DNA of 32,371 nt from Pseudomonadota bacterium (lineage in GTDB: Bacteria > Desulfobacterota > Desulfobulbia > Desulfobulbales > SURF-16): positions 1-32,371 of the forward strand of contig JAUVQZ010000004.1 of NCBI GenBank assembly GCA_030597865.1, written 5' to 3'. Both the position numbers and the translations under genes were made by a program. The notes beneath the pieces are model-generated. The model ran no database searches. It was not told the DNA's origin and was given only the letters and a program-made list of their open reading frames with translations. Of this stretch, positions 23,714 to 32,371 are shown piece after piece; position 1 is the stretch's first letter, and every line of letters starts with the position of its first letter.

Positions 23714-25051
23714 CTATATGCTGTAATTCTTCATCTTCTCCCATAGGTTTTTACGGCTGATGCCCAGCAGTTTGGCCGCCTCACTTTTTTTGCCCCCTGT
23801 TTTTTGAAGGGCCCGGAGGATACATGATTTTTCTGCCTGGGCCACGGCTGCGGCAAGGAGCAGGCTGTGGCCACTGCTCTGGGGCACGTCGGCAGTGAGG
23901 TCAGCGGGCAGGTTCCAGGGCTGGATGGTCTCACCGGGCTGAAGAACCAGCAGCCGTTCAATGATATTGTGGAGCTCCCTGATGTTGCTGGGATAGTCAT
24001 AGGACAACAGAACGTCCATGGCATCCTTGCTGAGGGTGATGGCTGTTTCGCCCTGGCCCAGCTCAGCAATGAAATGATCGCATAATTCCGGGATGTCCCC
24101 CCTGCGCTCGCGAAGGGGCGGCACAACAAGGGGAATAACCTTGAGTCGGAAAAAGAGATCCTCGCGGAAGGTGCCCCTTTTCACCTCGTCAGCCAGGTCC
24201 TTGGCCGTGGCGCAGAGAATCCTGACATCCACCCTGATACTCTTGGTGCCGCCCACCCTTTCAATCTCCTTTTCCTGGAGAACGCGCAACAGTTTGGCCT
24301 GCAGGTTCAGGGGCATTTCGCCGATCTCATCAAGGAGAATGGTGCCGCCGTTTGCCATCTCAAAGCGCCCGGTCTTTTTGGCCTCGGCACCGGTAAAGGC
24401 GCCTTTCTCATGGCCGAAGAGTTCCGATTCGATGAGGCCCTCGGGGATGGCCGCGCAGTTTAGGCGGACGTAAGGTCCATTCGCCCTGGGGCTGTTGTAA
24501 TGAATGGCAGAGGCCACCAGCTCCTTGCCGGTGCCCGACTCGCCGCTGATAAGTATGGTGGCGGCCGAGGCGGCAACCTGATTGATCAAGGCATGCATGT
24601 CCTGGGTACTCTTGCTGCTGCCGATAATGGGTTTGTGAAATTGTTGGCAGCAGTCCTGCAGGGCGATAAAGCGGGCCTTGACCGTCTGCATCTCCAGAAT
24701 CCTTTTGATGCGGATAATGAGGTCATCCATATCAAAGGGCTTGATGAGATAATCGTGGGCCCCCTGTTTAAGGCAGTCCACCGCATCCTCGACGCTGCCA
24801 TAGGCGGTCATGAAGATGATATCGGTGGGCACGGCAGCCTTCTGGAGTGCTTCGAGGATGTCAAAGCCCGTGGCATGGGGCATGCGGATGTCGGAGATCA
24901 CCACATTATACTGTTCGGTCTTGATCTTCTCCAGGGCCTGGCGGCCATCCTCGGCCTCATCCACCTGCCAGCCATTTTTTTGAAGGTGGTCGGAGAGGGT
25001 GATCCGCATGATTTCATCATCTTCGGCAAGCAAAATACGGACAGAGGTCAT
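23714..25051 (-). CDS. Sigma54-dependent response regulator (NtrC/AtoC class)
   Basis: A 445-residue regulator with three domains. The receiver domain (1-120) has acidic pocket DD at 11-12 and phospho-acceptor Asp54 (VISDIRMP). The AAA+ domain has Walker A GESGTGKE (170-177), the sigma54-contact loop GAFTGA (217-222) and Walker B GGTILLDE (235-242). The C-terminal Fis-type HTH is at ~420-445 (KKSEAAKLLGISRKNLWEKM). It activates sigma54 promoters after phosphorylation by the kinase encoded directly upstream, with which it overlaps by four bases. No -24/-12 promoter was found upstream of the octaheme gene, so the target is open. Confidence 0.95.
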   Translation of the reverse strand: MTSVRILLAEDDEIMRITLSDHLQKNGWQVDEAEDGRQALEKIKTEQYNVVISDIRMPHATGFDILEALQKAAVPTDIIFMTAYGSVEDAVDCLKQGAHDYLIKPFDMDDLIIRIKRILEMQTVKARFIALQDCCQQFHKPIIGSSKSTQDMHALINQVAASAATILISGESGTGKELVASAIHYNSPRANGPYVRLNCAAIPEGLIESELFGHEKGAFTGAEAKKTGRFEMANGGTILLDEIGEMPLNLQAKLLRVLQEKEIERVGGTKSIRVDVRILCATAKDLADEVKRGTFREDLFFRLKVIPLVVPPLRERRGDIPELCDHFIAELGQGETAITLSKDAMDVLLSYDYPSNIRELHNIIERLLVLQPGETIQPWNLPADLTADVPQSSGHSLLLAAAVAQAEKSCILRALQKTGGKKSEAAKLLGISRKNLWEKMKNYSI

Positions 25052-26625
25052 GGGTTAGCCTCCTTTGTTTTTGGGTTGAGTGGCAGTCGTATAATGAAGC
25101 AGGTGCCTTTGCCCACCTCGCTCTCCACCAGGATTGAGCCATGCATCTGCTGGACCAGTGCATAGGTCACGGCCAGGCCCAGGCCCGTACCCTCGCCAAC
25201 ATCCTTGGTGGTGAAAAAGGGATCAAATATCCGCGGCAGATTTTCTTCGGCAATACCCGGGCCGCTATCCTGGAAGGCAAGAACCGCCATCTCTCCCTCC
25301 ACCCTGGTGGTGACCCTGAAAGACGCGCCTTCAGGCATGGCCTGCATGGCATTCATGGTGATATTGACGATGATCTGTTGCAGGGCCGCCGAATCAATGG
25401 GGTGGGAATCGTGGATGCCGAGATCAAGCTGGACATCTAGTTTTTTCAGGCCGTATTCAAGGAGAACAAAGGATTCTCTGATCAGGTCGTCAATGGAGGC
25501 CACCCTGTACTGCAGGGGTTCCCGGCGTCCGAAATTTAAGAGCTGCTGGACGATCTTGCCGATACGTTTTAACCCCTTTTCCATCAGATTGAGATAGCGG
25601 TTGTGCAGGGCCTTATCATGTGGGTTTTCGCCCATGGATTTGACACAGTTGAGCATGCCCCCCAAGGGATTGTTGACCTCATGGGCCACTCCGGCGGCCA
25701 GGCGGCCCAGGGCCGCCAGTTTTTCACTCTGGAATACCTGTTTTCTGCTGTTGTCCAGTTCAGCCTGGGAGGTGTCGAGGCGCTGGCAGAAATCATCAAA
25801 CTTGCTGGCCAGGCGGCCAATTTCGTCGCCGCCATCAGGGAGATTTGCCTTTGAAGGCCGCTTTTGGGGATAATTCTCCATGGCCCTTTCGAGAATACCC
25901 AGGCGGCGAACCACCAGGACATCAATGAGCAGATAGATGGTGAGCCCGACAACCAGAATAGTAATGGTGGCAATAAAGAGCAGCATGCGGTTGTTCCGGG
26001 CAATGCTCTCAAAGGCCCAATCCACCGGGATGGTCACGCTGAGGCCGCCGCGGATGTCGCCGATCTTATAGCCCTGGTGGGAATGGCATTCCAGGCAGGA
26101 TTGTTCCACGGGAAGCGGGGCAATATAGCGCAGGGTGGGGCGGTTATTGACCTCGGTGAATTCGATGACCTCTTCCACCCCTTCCTCGAAGAGGAGGAGG
26201 CTTTTTTCCTCCCAGGGGTCAGGGGCGTTTGCCGGATTAATAGTTTTCAGGGTGGTAACCCGGTAGTCGCAAAAGCCCGCCTGGTCGGCATAGGCGGAAA
26301 GCTCCCTGGTCACCATGGCCGGGTTTCTCTTCACATATCTGACCCCCTTGGCATCCACCATTTCAGGGTCTTTTAAAAAGGGATTGGGTTCAACGCCGGG
26401 CTGGCGCATGAAGAAGAGACCGTTATGGTCGGCCACCCATTTACGGGTCATCAGGATCTGCTGGTGGAGCATGCGGGCCTGGCGGGCGGCCTGGGAGAGG
26501 ACAAGCTCGTTCTGAAATTGCGAGGTCCTGTAAAAGGTGATGCCGTAGGAGATGACCACGACAATACCGATGAGGAGGATGAATTTAAGTCTCAGGCTCA
26601 TTTTGTTCCACTGCACATGTTTCAT
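25048..26625 (-). CDS. Sensor histidine kinase with heme-type (DUF3365-like) periplasmic domain
   Basis: A 525-residue membrane kinase. Helix 1 is at ~12-30. A periplasmic domain (~31-210) has the features of DUF3365/Tll0287-like sensors, including a CxxCH motif (CLECH, 177-181) followed by [10 protein letters not shown], so a covalently bound c-type heme is likely. Helix 2 is at ~213-238, followed by HAMP, then HisKA with phospho-acceptor His315 ([13 protein letters not shown]), and HATPase with N box ([10 protein letters not shown]), G1 ([11 protein letters not shown]) and G2 ([11 protein letters not shown]). It passes phosphate to the sigma54 activator whose gene overlaps its stop. A redox or gas ligand such as NO is a reasonable signal, but that is inference. 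Confidence 0.93.
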   Translation of the reverse strand: MKHVQWNKMSLRLKFILLIGIVVVISYGITFYRTSQFQNELVLSQAARQARMLHQQILMTRKWVADHNGLFFMRQPGVEPNPFLKDPEMVDAKGVRYVKRNPAMVTRELSAYADQAGFCDYRVTTLKTINPANAPDPWEEKSLLLFEEGVEEVIEFTEVNNRPTLRYIAPLPVEQSCLECHSHQGYKIGDIRGGLSVTIPVDWAFESIARNNRMLLFIATITILVVGLTIYLLIDVLVVRRLGILERAMENYPQKRPSKANLPDGGDEIGRLASKFDDFCQRLDTSQAELDNSRKQVFQSEKLAALGRLAAGVAHEVNNPLGGMLNCVKSMGENPHDKALHNRYLNLMEKGLKRIGKIVQQLLNFGRREPLQYRVASIDDLIRESFVLLEYGLKKLDVQLDLGIHDSHPIDSAALQQIIVNITMNAMQAMPEGASFRVTTRVEGEMAVLAFQDSGPGIAEENLPRIFDPFFTTKDVGEGTGLGLAVTYALVQQMHGSILVESEVGKGTCFIIRLPLNPKTKEANP

Positions 26626-26647
26626 AGCCGCTTAGGTTTTCTCCTTA

Positions 26648-26788
26648 GGCTACCTTGAATAATTGCTTTTTCGTCCAATCTCTGCGTTATGCTCTGAAAA
26701 TAATGCTCGGAATATCAAACATATGCCTGCGCTTATTTTTTTCGCATGCCTTGATATTGAACGAAAAATATAATTATTCAAGATACCC
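26648..26788. repeat. 141-base palindromic element (MITE-like)
   Basis: The ends GGCTACCTTGAATAATT and AATTATTCAAGATACCC are complementary with two mismatches. Further in, TTTTTCGT pairs with ACGAAAAA. The interior shows weaker symmetry (TGCGTTATGC against GCATGCGAA). The whole can fold as a long imperfect hairpin. It carries no gene; a 75-codon frame across it has no ribosome site. It sits between the 5' end of the kinase gene and the 3' end of the gene at 26922. Confidence 0.65.
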
Positions 26789-26891
26789 CTTAGTTGATGT
26801 GCATAATGTATTCCTCAGGATGAGGCAGATCCTCTTTGGGCCTATTCCTCTGTTTAGCCGACTTCTCGTCCCCCGTCTTTAAAATAATGTT

Positions 26892-26937
26892 ACTGTTTGG
26901 TAGCGGTTGGTTGTGACAGTGTCACTGTTTGGTAGCG
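26892..26937. repeat. 14-base direct repeat around a stop codon
   Basis: ACTGTTTGGTAGCG occurs at 26892-26905 and at 26924-26937. The second copy encodes the C-terminal NATKQ and part of the stop codon of the minus-strand gene. Between them is the perfect palindrome GTGACA-G-TGTCAC, which overlaps the second copy. It looks like a small local duplication. Confidence 0.55.
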
Positions 26938-28520
26938 TTTTGGCTTGGCGGTAAGCTGGCCCGCAGGGCCGTGGCCAGATCCTCGGAGAAATGGCCGTTG
27001 ATCCAGCGCAGTTGGGACTCGCTGAAGGCCCCGGGGGAATTGGGGAGTTTGGGGAGCAGGGCGTAGAGCAGCCGTTGGTCGTGGTCCCTGCTGGTGAATC
27101 GTTTTGAGTACTCGATGCTACACATCAGCTTGACGCCGATATTGTCCAGGGCCTTGACCGCCAGGTAGAAGGCCATGTCCAGGGAGCGGCGGGCCTCGCT
27201 GGAGAGTTCAAGGATATTGCCCACCTGGCCGGTGGTCATGATCTGCACCTCCCACTGGGAGGTCTGGGCCTTGGGGACAAAGACCATGACATAGTCGTCC
27301 TCATGGATGATGAGACTCTTTTCGCCCTGGTGGCCGTCCATGCGGCTGTTGGCCCGGATGGCCTCAATATAATCGCTGAAAAAGGGGGTGCCTGTCTCTG
27401 CCCGGTATTGCTCGCAGAAGCTGGCAACCAGGTCGCCGCAGGCAAAGCTTGTCTGGCTGTCGGTGCTGTCAGTAACAACAGCAGGGATGAGGGCGAACTG
27501 CTGATGGAGCATCTGATGGGAGGCGTTGAGCCGGTAGCCGCTGGCGGCAAAATCAAAGCCGTAGTTCCAGCCCCAGAGGGTGGCGGTGAATGTCGGCTCA
27601 GCCCCATTCGCCAGGGTGTTGACGATGTGTTGCCGTACTGACTCAAGCTCGGCAGGGCTTGCCATCCTGCGGCCCTTGAAGCCGGTGAGGCCCAGATCCA
27701 CAGCCAGCCGTTCATAGCTCCTCTGGTAGTAGAGATGGCGCATGCCGATCATGTCATCCAGGCAGAGCTCAGCCAGGCTGTAACGCACGCTGTCATTGGC
27801 CATATTGGCGGCATAATGGCCCCAGGGAATATAGGAGTTGCGGCGCAGATACTCAAAGACATGGCTGCCCTCACCATGGAACTCGCCAATGATCTCACTG
27901 TTGCCCTGGGCCCCGGGTCTCAGCACCATGGCCTGCATATAGTCGTCGGGCAGGTGGGGGTTATTGGCCACGGCCTCGTAGAGGTCATGGTTATAGATTA
28001 CCGGACGGGATTGGCCGTTGAGCTGTTCATAATGGAGGCCGCTGACCTCGCCGCTGTCGTTGATGGTAAAGGAGGCCGCCTGCCTGGCCAGACGGATGAG
28101 GTCCTCAGGGTCGGTGGAGGTGGTGGCCAGGGAGAAGAGCAGGGGCTCGGGCAGGGCCTTGAATATCGCATCAATATCCTCCTCCTCCACATTATGGCGC
28201 AGTGAGTCGGACATGGAGACAGGTTCTGCTTCAGCCAGTCTGATCCCCAAGGGATTGTCGGCCTGGCGGTCTGCCCAGGCGGCATTGATAAAGGTGGTGC
28301 CCTTGAAGGAAAAGGGGTTGGCTATCTCATAGACCCAATCGCATTTTTCCACCTCCAGGTCGTCCTCGGGGAAGTTGCGGCTGTTGAAAACCGCTTCCCC
28401 CTGGCAGGCGCCGAGCTCAATGACCTCGTCATTGTCGCGCAGATTGGTGACGCGGTAGGAGGGCTTGTGGATGGCAAAGGCAAAACAGCCGTTGGGCCGG
28501 ACGCAGGTGTGTAATTTCAT
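26922..28520 (-). CDS. Large uncharacterised protein, possibly HIT/GalT-like at its C-terminus
   Basis: A 532-residue protein from the ATG at 28520 (MKLHTCVRPNGCFAFAIHK). No signal peptide or membrane helix is visible. I do not recognise the family. Around residues 390-480, SLIIHEDDYVMVFVPKAQTS, then WEVQIMTT and LDMAFYLAVKALDNIGVKL, resemble the second HIT-like half of GalT-type nucleotidyltransferases, where a 'VPxxxxxPxE' segment precedes the active site. The HxHxH triad itself is not seen, so catalysis of that kind is doubtful. The middle part is rich in Tyr, Trp and Asn (WGWNYGFDFAASGYRLN). It is alone on its strand and divergent from recC. Confidence 0.75.
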   Translation of the reverse strand: MKLHTCVRPNGCFAFAIHKPSYRVTNLRDNDEVIELGACQGEAVFNSRNFPEDDLEVEKCDWVYEIANPFSFKGTTFINAAWADRQADNPLGIRLAEAEPVSMSDSLRHNVEEEDIDAIFKALPEPLLFSLATTSTDPEDLIRLARQAASFTINDSGEVSGLHYEQLNGQSRPVIYNHDLYEAVANNPHLPDDYMQAMVLRPGAQGNSEIIGEFHGEGSHVFEYLRRNSYIPWGHYAANMANDSVRYSLAELCLDDMIGMRHLYYQRSYERLAVDLGLTGFKGRRMASPAELESVRQHIVNTLANGAEPTFTATLWGWNYGFDFAASGYRLNASHQMLHQQFALIPAVVTDSTDSQTSFACGDLVASFCEQYRAETGTPFFSDYIEAIRANSRMDGHQGEKSLIIHEDDYVMVFVPKAQTSQWEVQIMTTGQVGNILELSSEARRSLDMAFYLAVKALDNIGVKLMCSIEYSKRFTSRDHDQRLLYALLPKLPNSPGAFSESQLRWINGHFSEDLATALRASLPPSQNATKQ

Positions 28521-28851
28521 AATGGCAGTGGGACCTGTTAAGGGCTGAGCATGATTGCATAATGATGGCGTTACCAACTGCTGATAGATTACCGTTCTTT
28601 ACCGGCAAGTGCCAGCCAAGAGGTGAAAAAAATGCCATGTATGCAGCGCTGCCATGGCACCCCAGTAATGACTGAGGGTTTTGTTGGTAATGGGCTTGGC
28701 AAGTGGCCAATATTTCTTTAGATTGAGGGAGTAAATTCCGGGATTATCTCTCCGGCAGCCCTGAATGGGGCAGAACGAAAAACATTTTGAACCAAAGATC
28801 CCATGGATTCGTGATGGACCATTATTTCAAAAAAACCATGGAGACTCGTCT
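28521..28851. other. Divergent intergenic region with a hairpin
   Basis: This 331-base stretch separates the 5' ends of the uncharacterised gene (minus) and recC (plus), so both promoters should lie here. It contains TGCCATG (28633-28639) and CATGGCA (28653-28659) around a loop with the palindrome GCAGCGCTGC. No convincing gene or -35/-10 pair was picked out. Confidence 0.45.
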
Positions 28852-31800
28852 GTGAGTTTTACTATCTATTCCAGTAATAGAATGGAGTTGCTGGTTGAAT
28901 ATCTTGCCCAGGTCTTAGGCCGGCAGCCCTTGCCCCCCCTGGTCCCGGAGACCGTGGTGGTCCAGAGCCAGGGCATGGCCCGCTGGCTGGCCATGGAGCT
29001 GGCCAAACGCTACGGCGTCTGGGCCAACGGCACCTTTCCCTTTCCCAATGCCTTTCTGGGCCAGGTCTTTGCCCAGGTCCTGGACGAGAAACAGGTCTTG
29101 GATGGCTGGCAGCGGCCGGTGCTGGTCTGGCGGATCATGGAGCTCCTGCCTGAGCTTTGCACAGGCGACTCCTTTAGACAGGTGGCCGCCTATGTCTCCA
29201 CGCCCCTGAAGAGCTATCAGCTTGCCGTCGCCATGGCCGATCTCTTTGACCAGTATGTGATCTACCGTCCTGATCTTATCAAGGCCTGGGAGGCAGGCAA
29301 GGAGGGTGACTTATGGCAGGCCATTCTCTGGAGAAGGCTGCGGGCCGACATTTCCCAGCCCCACCGGGCTGATCTCTTTGGGCGCTGCCTTGGGGTTCTT
29401 AACCGCGATCAGTGTCGCCTCGGCACCTTGCCGTCCCGGGTCTCCATCTTTGGCATTTCCTCCATGCCGCCCAGTCACCTCGAAATTTTGCACGCCCTGG
29501 GGCGTCACCTGGAGGTAAATATATTTTTCCTAAACCCCTGCCAGATGGAGTGGGGGGATATCATCCCTGAGACGACAATCAGTCGCCTGGCACGGAACAG
29601 CGGAGGTGACAGGGATGCCCACTTCCTTGGTCAGGACAATCCGCTTCTGGCCTCCATGGGCCGTCTGGGCCGGGATTTTTTCCACCTGCTCCTTGATTAT
29701 GGGGCCGAAGAGCAGGCCTTTCCCCTGGAACCGGAACCAGATACCCTGCTGACTGCTATCCAGGGCGATATCCTCAAACTGCGGGACGCATCAAGCGGGC
29801 ACGGCGGCGATGATTCAATCCGCTTTATCTCCTGCCATGGCCCCATGCGCGAGGTGGAGACCCTCCATGACCACCTCCTCGGCCTCTTCTCCGAGCATGC
29901 CGATCTTGAGCCGCGGCATATCCTGGTCATGGCCCCTGATATCAGCAGCTATGCCCCCCTGGTCGAGGCGGTCTTTGCCGGTGATGATCAGCAGTTTCTG
30001 CCCTATACCATTGCTGATCAGGGTCACAATGAGGAGGAGTGCATAGCCGGTTTTTTCCAGGTCCTGGCCCTGGTCCCCAGCCGCTTTAAGGCCCTTGATC
30101 TGGTTGCCCTGTTAGAGATTGGCGCCCTGCGCCGTTGCTTTCAACTGGGCCTGGATGATGTCAGCCTGATTACCAGCTGGTTTGCTGAGCTGCGGATCTG
30201 CTGGGGCCGCGATGGTGAAGATCGGGCCCGTTTCGGCCTGCCGCCTTATGGTGATAATAGCTGGCAGGCCGGGCTGGATCGCCTTCTCCTGGGTTTTGCC
30301 ATGGCAGATGACCAGCTCTTTGCCGGCATCCTACCCTATGACGGCGCCCATCTTGAGCCGGAGCTGGCCGACCGTTTTCTGACCTTCTATCATGCCATTG
30401 CCGACTGGTCAGACCGGCTCCAGGGCCAGTATGACCTGTCAACCTGGAGCAGCCTCCTCCTCCAACTGACCACTGATCTGTTCAGCCCTGACCAGGATGA
30501 AGAAGGTCAGATGCAGGTGCTGCGCACGGCCTTGGCCGCCTTGGGCCAGGAGGCGGTCCTGGCCGGTTTCGACCAGGACCTGGGCCTTGATGTGGTGGAG
30601 GACAGGGTGCGCAGGGCGGTGGGCCAGGATCTGTCACCCTATGGATTCATGGGCGGCGGTATCACCTTCTGCTCGCTGCTGCCCATGCGGGCCGTGCCCT
30701 TTAAGGTCATCTGCCTCCTTGGTATGAATGATGGTGATTTTCCCCGCTCACCGGCCCGCTTTGGTTTTGATCTCATGGCCAAGGAGTTTCGGCGCGGTGA
30801 TCGCAGCATGCGTTTTGATGATCGCTACCTCTTTCTTGAGGCCCTGCTGTCGGCCCGCAGGCAGCTCTACGTCTCCTATCTGGGCCGTTCCGTCCTGGAT
30901 GACTCGGAACGGGCCCCGTCAGTGCTGGTCCGTGAACGTCTGGAGTACGTGGCCCGGATGCGCAGTCCGGCTGGGGCAACGGAGAGAGATGAACAGGCCA
31001 TGCAAAGGGACCTGGTGACCCAGCATCATTTGCAGCCCTTTCATGCCGATTATTTCCATGGCCGGGGGGGAAGTTTTTCTGAAAAAAATCTGAGCGCGGC
31101 CCAGGAGCTCATCCGTCACCGCCAGGGGCGCGTTGATTTTGGCGCCAATCTGCCCCTGCCAGAGGCCGGTGGGGAGAAACGTCATCTTGATCTGGCCGCC
31201 TTCCTGCGTTTCTGGGACTCTCCGGCCCGGTTTTTTTGTGAGCAGCGCCTTGGTCTGCGTCTGCAGAGGGAGGAAGAATCCCTGGCCGAGGATGAACCCT
31301 TTAGTCTTAAGGGTCTTGATCGTTATGGGGTGAGCCGGGACCTGGTCCATGGCCTGTTGGCCGCCAAACCCCTGAGCCTCGATGAGGTCAGGGCCAGGGG
31401 TATTCTGCCCCATGGCGCCATGGGCCAAGTGGTCTATGGTGAGGCCAGGGACAAGGCCAGCTCCTTTGCCCGGAAGGTTGAAGGGTTGGGGGGCGGCGCC
31501 TTCACCAATCAGTCCGGCACCCTTGCGCTCGGCAACTATGAGCTGGAGGTGGAGCTTGCCAATATTAACAGCCTGGGCCAGTTCCACTACCGTTTCGGCA
31601 GGTTGGATGGCCGTCACATCCTGCGGACATGGATCAGCCATCTGGCCCTAAACAGCCTCAATCTTCCGGCCCATGGCCGCCATTCGCTGTTGATCGCCGA
31701 TGACGGGGTAATTCGCCTGGCGCCCCTTGAGGACGCCCAAGATTATCTCCATGCACTCCTGGAGCTTTACTGGCAGGGGTTGCAGCAGCCCTTGCCGTTT

Positions 31801-32034
31801 TTTGCCAAGGCGTCTTACCTCTTTGCCGAAGAATGCAGAAGGGGCAAGAAGGAAGAAAAGGCCATCAGTAAAGCGTTTGACGTCCTCTGGGGCACGGATT
31901 TTAAAAGGGGCGAATGTCATTGGGATCCCTGTCTCCGGCGCTGCTTTTCTGAGAAGTCGGAGCTGGGCGAAGATTTTGTCAGGCTGGCCCGGGCCGTTTA
32001 CGATCCTGTGTATCCGCTCATGGAGAGGGAATAA
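28852..32034 (+). CDS. recC: Exodeoxyribonuclease V gamma subunit
   Basis: A 1060-residue protein, close to the usual ~1100 for RecC. The N-terminus SFTIYSSNRMELLVEYLA is the standard RecC start, and VVQSQGMARWLAMELA, GTFPFPNAFLGQVF, GMNDGDFPRSPARFGFDL and RSMRFDDRYLFLEALLSAR are family signatures of this inactivated helicase-nuclease fold. RecC recognises Chi and splits the strands in the RecBCD complex that resects double-strand breaks. I take GTG at 28852 (GGAG eight bases upstream) as the start; the ATG at 28765 adds 29 residues not found in the family. recB follows after 8 bases. Confidence 0.94.
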   Translation: MSFTIYSSNRMELLVEYLAQVLGRQPLPPLVPETVVVQSQGMARWLAMELAKRYGVWANGTFPFPNAFLGQVFAQVLDEKQVLDGWQRPVLVWRIMELLPELCTGDSFRQVAAYVSTPLKSYQLAVAMADLFDQYVIYRPDLIKAWEAGKEGDLWQAILWRRLRADISQPHRADLFGRCLGVLNRDQCRLGTLPSRVSIFGISSMPPSHLEILHALGRHLEVNIFFLNPCQMEWGDIIPETTISRLARNSGGDRDAHFLGQDNPLLASMGRLGRDFFHLLLDYGAEEQAFPLEPEPDTLLTAIQGDILKLRDASSGHGGDDSIRFISCHGPMREVETLHDHLLGLFSEHADLEPRHILVMAPDISSYAPLVEAVFAGDDQQFLPYTIADQGHNEEECIAGFFQVLALVPSRFKALDLVALLEIGALRRCFQLGLDDVSLITSWFAELRICWGRDGEDRARFGLPPYGDNSWQAGLDRLLLGFAMADDQLFAGILPYDGAHLEPELADRFLTFYHAIADWSDRLQGQYDLSTWSSLLLQLTTDLFSPDQDEEGQMQVLRTALAALGQEAVLAGFDQDLGLDVVEDRVRRAVGQDLSPYGFMGGGITFCSLLPMRAVPFKVICLLGMNDGDFPRSPARFGFDLMAKEFRRGDRSMRFDDRYLFLEALLSARRQLYVSYLGRSVLDDSERAPSVLVRERLEYVARMRSPAGATERDEQAMQRDLVTQHHLQPFHADYFHGRGGSFSEKNLSAAQELIRHRQGRVDFGANLPLPEAGGEKRHLDLAAFLRFWDSPARFFCEQRLGLRLQREEESLAEDEPFSLKGLDRYGVSRDLVHGLLAAKPLSLDEVRARGILPHGAMGQVVYGEARDKASSFARKVEGLGGGAFTNQSGTLALGNYELEVELANINSLGQFHYRFGRLDGRHILRTWISHLALNSLNLPAHGRHSLLIADDGVIRLAPLEDAQDYLHALLELYWQGLQQPLPFFAKASYLFAEECRRGKKEEKAISKAFDVLWGTDFKRGECHWDPCLRRCFSEKSELGEDFVRLARAVYDPVYPLMERE

Positions 32035-32042
32035 GAAAACAG

Positions 32043-32371
32043 ATGGCTGATCTTCCGGATAAAAAACGTCAAGGCTTTGACCTTCAAGGCCTTCATCTTA
32101 TCGATGCCAGTGCTGGCACGGGAAAGACCTATACCATCACCGCCCTGGTGATCCGCCTCCTTCTTGAGGAACGGCTGACCATCCAGAAGATCCTGGTGGT
32201 TACCTATACCGAGGCGGCTGCCACGGATCTGCGGGTGCGGATCCGGGAGATGCTCACCAAGGCCCGGGCCTGTTTCAGCGGCCATGGCTGCACGGAAAAG
32301 TTCCTGGATCAGCTCCATACGACGATTGGCGATCATGACCAGGCCCGCCGCGATCTTGTCTGTGCCCTCAA
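32043..32371 (+). CDS. recB: Exodeoxyribonuclease V beta subunit, N-terminal fragment (runs off window)
   Basis: The ATG at 32043, 8 bases after recC, opens a frame of 109 codons to the window end. The Walker A motif IDASAGTGKTYTIT (P-loop ending at Thr29) and motif Ia VVTYTEAATDLRVRIREM identify the UvrD/Rep-type helicase domain of RecB, where the family reads TFTEAATxELRxRI. RecB is the slow 3'-5' helicase and carries the nuclease domain at its far C-terminus, which is outside the window. The order recC-recB is usual. Confidence 0.92.
   Translation, partial: MADLPDKKRQGFDLQGLHLIDASAGTGKTYTITALVIRLLLEERLTIQKILVVTYTEAAATDLRVRIREMLTKARACFSGHGCTEKFLDQLHTTIGDHDQARRDLVCAL

Noticed and set aside
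26655-26882. 75-codon frame across the palindromic element
   Set aside because: It coincides with the repeat, has no ribosome site, and its residues look like translated non-coding DNA.

Overview
The window looks like chromosome from an anaerobic Desulfobacterota bacterium, most likely of the Desulfobulbales (Desulfotalea/Desulfobulbus-like). This is inferred from gene content only: multiheme c-type cytochromes, a CheZ-like phosphatase with an MglA/MglB pair, ATP-driven reductive activators (a 2-hydroxyacyl-CoA dehydratase-type activase and a RACE-type ASKHA protein), tandem GlgC paralogues, and RecBC. No phage, integrase, transposase, rRNA or CRISPR array was seen.

Layout. 1-838: the 5' end of asnS (minus, cut by the window edge) diverges from an isochorismatase-family hydrolase. 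1100-7599: a signalling region with a large CheZ-like phosphatase and its terminator, an antisense tRNA-Cys with promoter and terminator, then a tight plus-strand run of six genes: MglB-like roadblock protein, MglA-like GTPase, an acidic protein with a duplicated domain and three DDFF motifs, a zinc-ribbon protein, and two small roadblock-like proteins. 7663-9491: a start-less small exported protein and a triheme cytochrome (minus), divergent from a membrane-anchored HTH protein with a periplasmic EF-hand loop. 9491-9627: two hairpin-forming repeats between convergent genes.

9629-12710 (minus): crcB/fluC, an LptG-family permease, an unrecognised gene interrupted by an in-frame TAA, a [4Fe-4S] activase and a Cys-rich small protein. 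12902-14440 (plus): a RACE-type ASKHA protein without its ferredoxin domain. 14904-15714: a P-II-like protein and a membrane protein. 15826-18350 (minus): two glgC genes overlapping by 4 bases. Then a DHH phosphoesterase and trpBA (minus), an octaheme HAO-family cytochrome (plus, strong terminator), a heme-type sensor kinase with a sigma54 activator (minus, 4-base overlap), an unrecognised large protein (minus), recC, and the start of recB (plus).

The best candidate for an undescribed system is the six-gene MglBA-centred operon (3123-7599) with the adjacent CheZ-like gene. It joins a polarity-type GTPase switch to several roadblock-fold proteins and a DDFF-bearing acidic protein, and could link GTPase polarity control to CheY-P dephosphorylation. 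Other points of interest are the interrupted gene beside the activase, the membrane HTH/EF-hand regulator, the CxxCH kinase/sigma54/octaheme cluster, and several palindromic intergenic elements.
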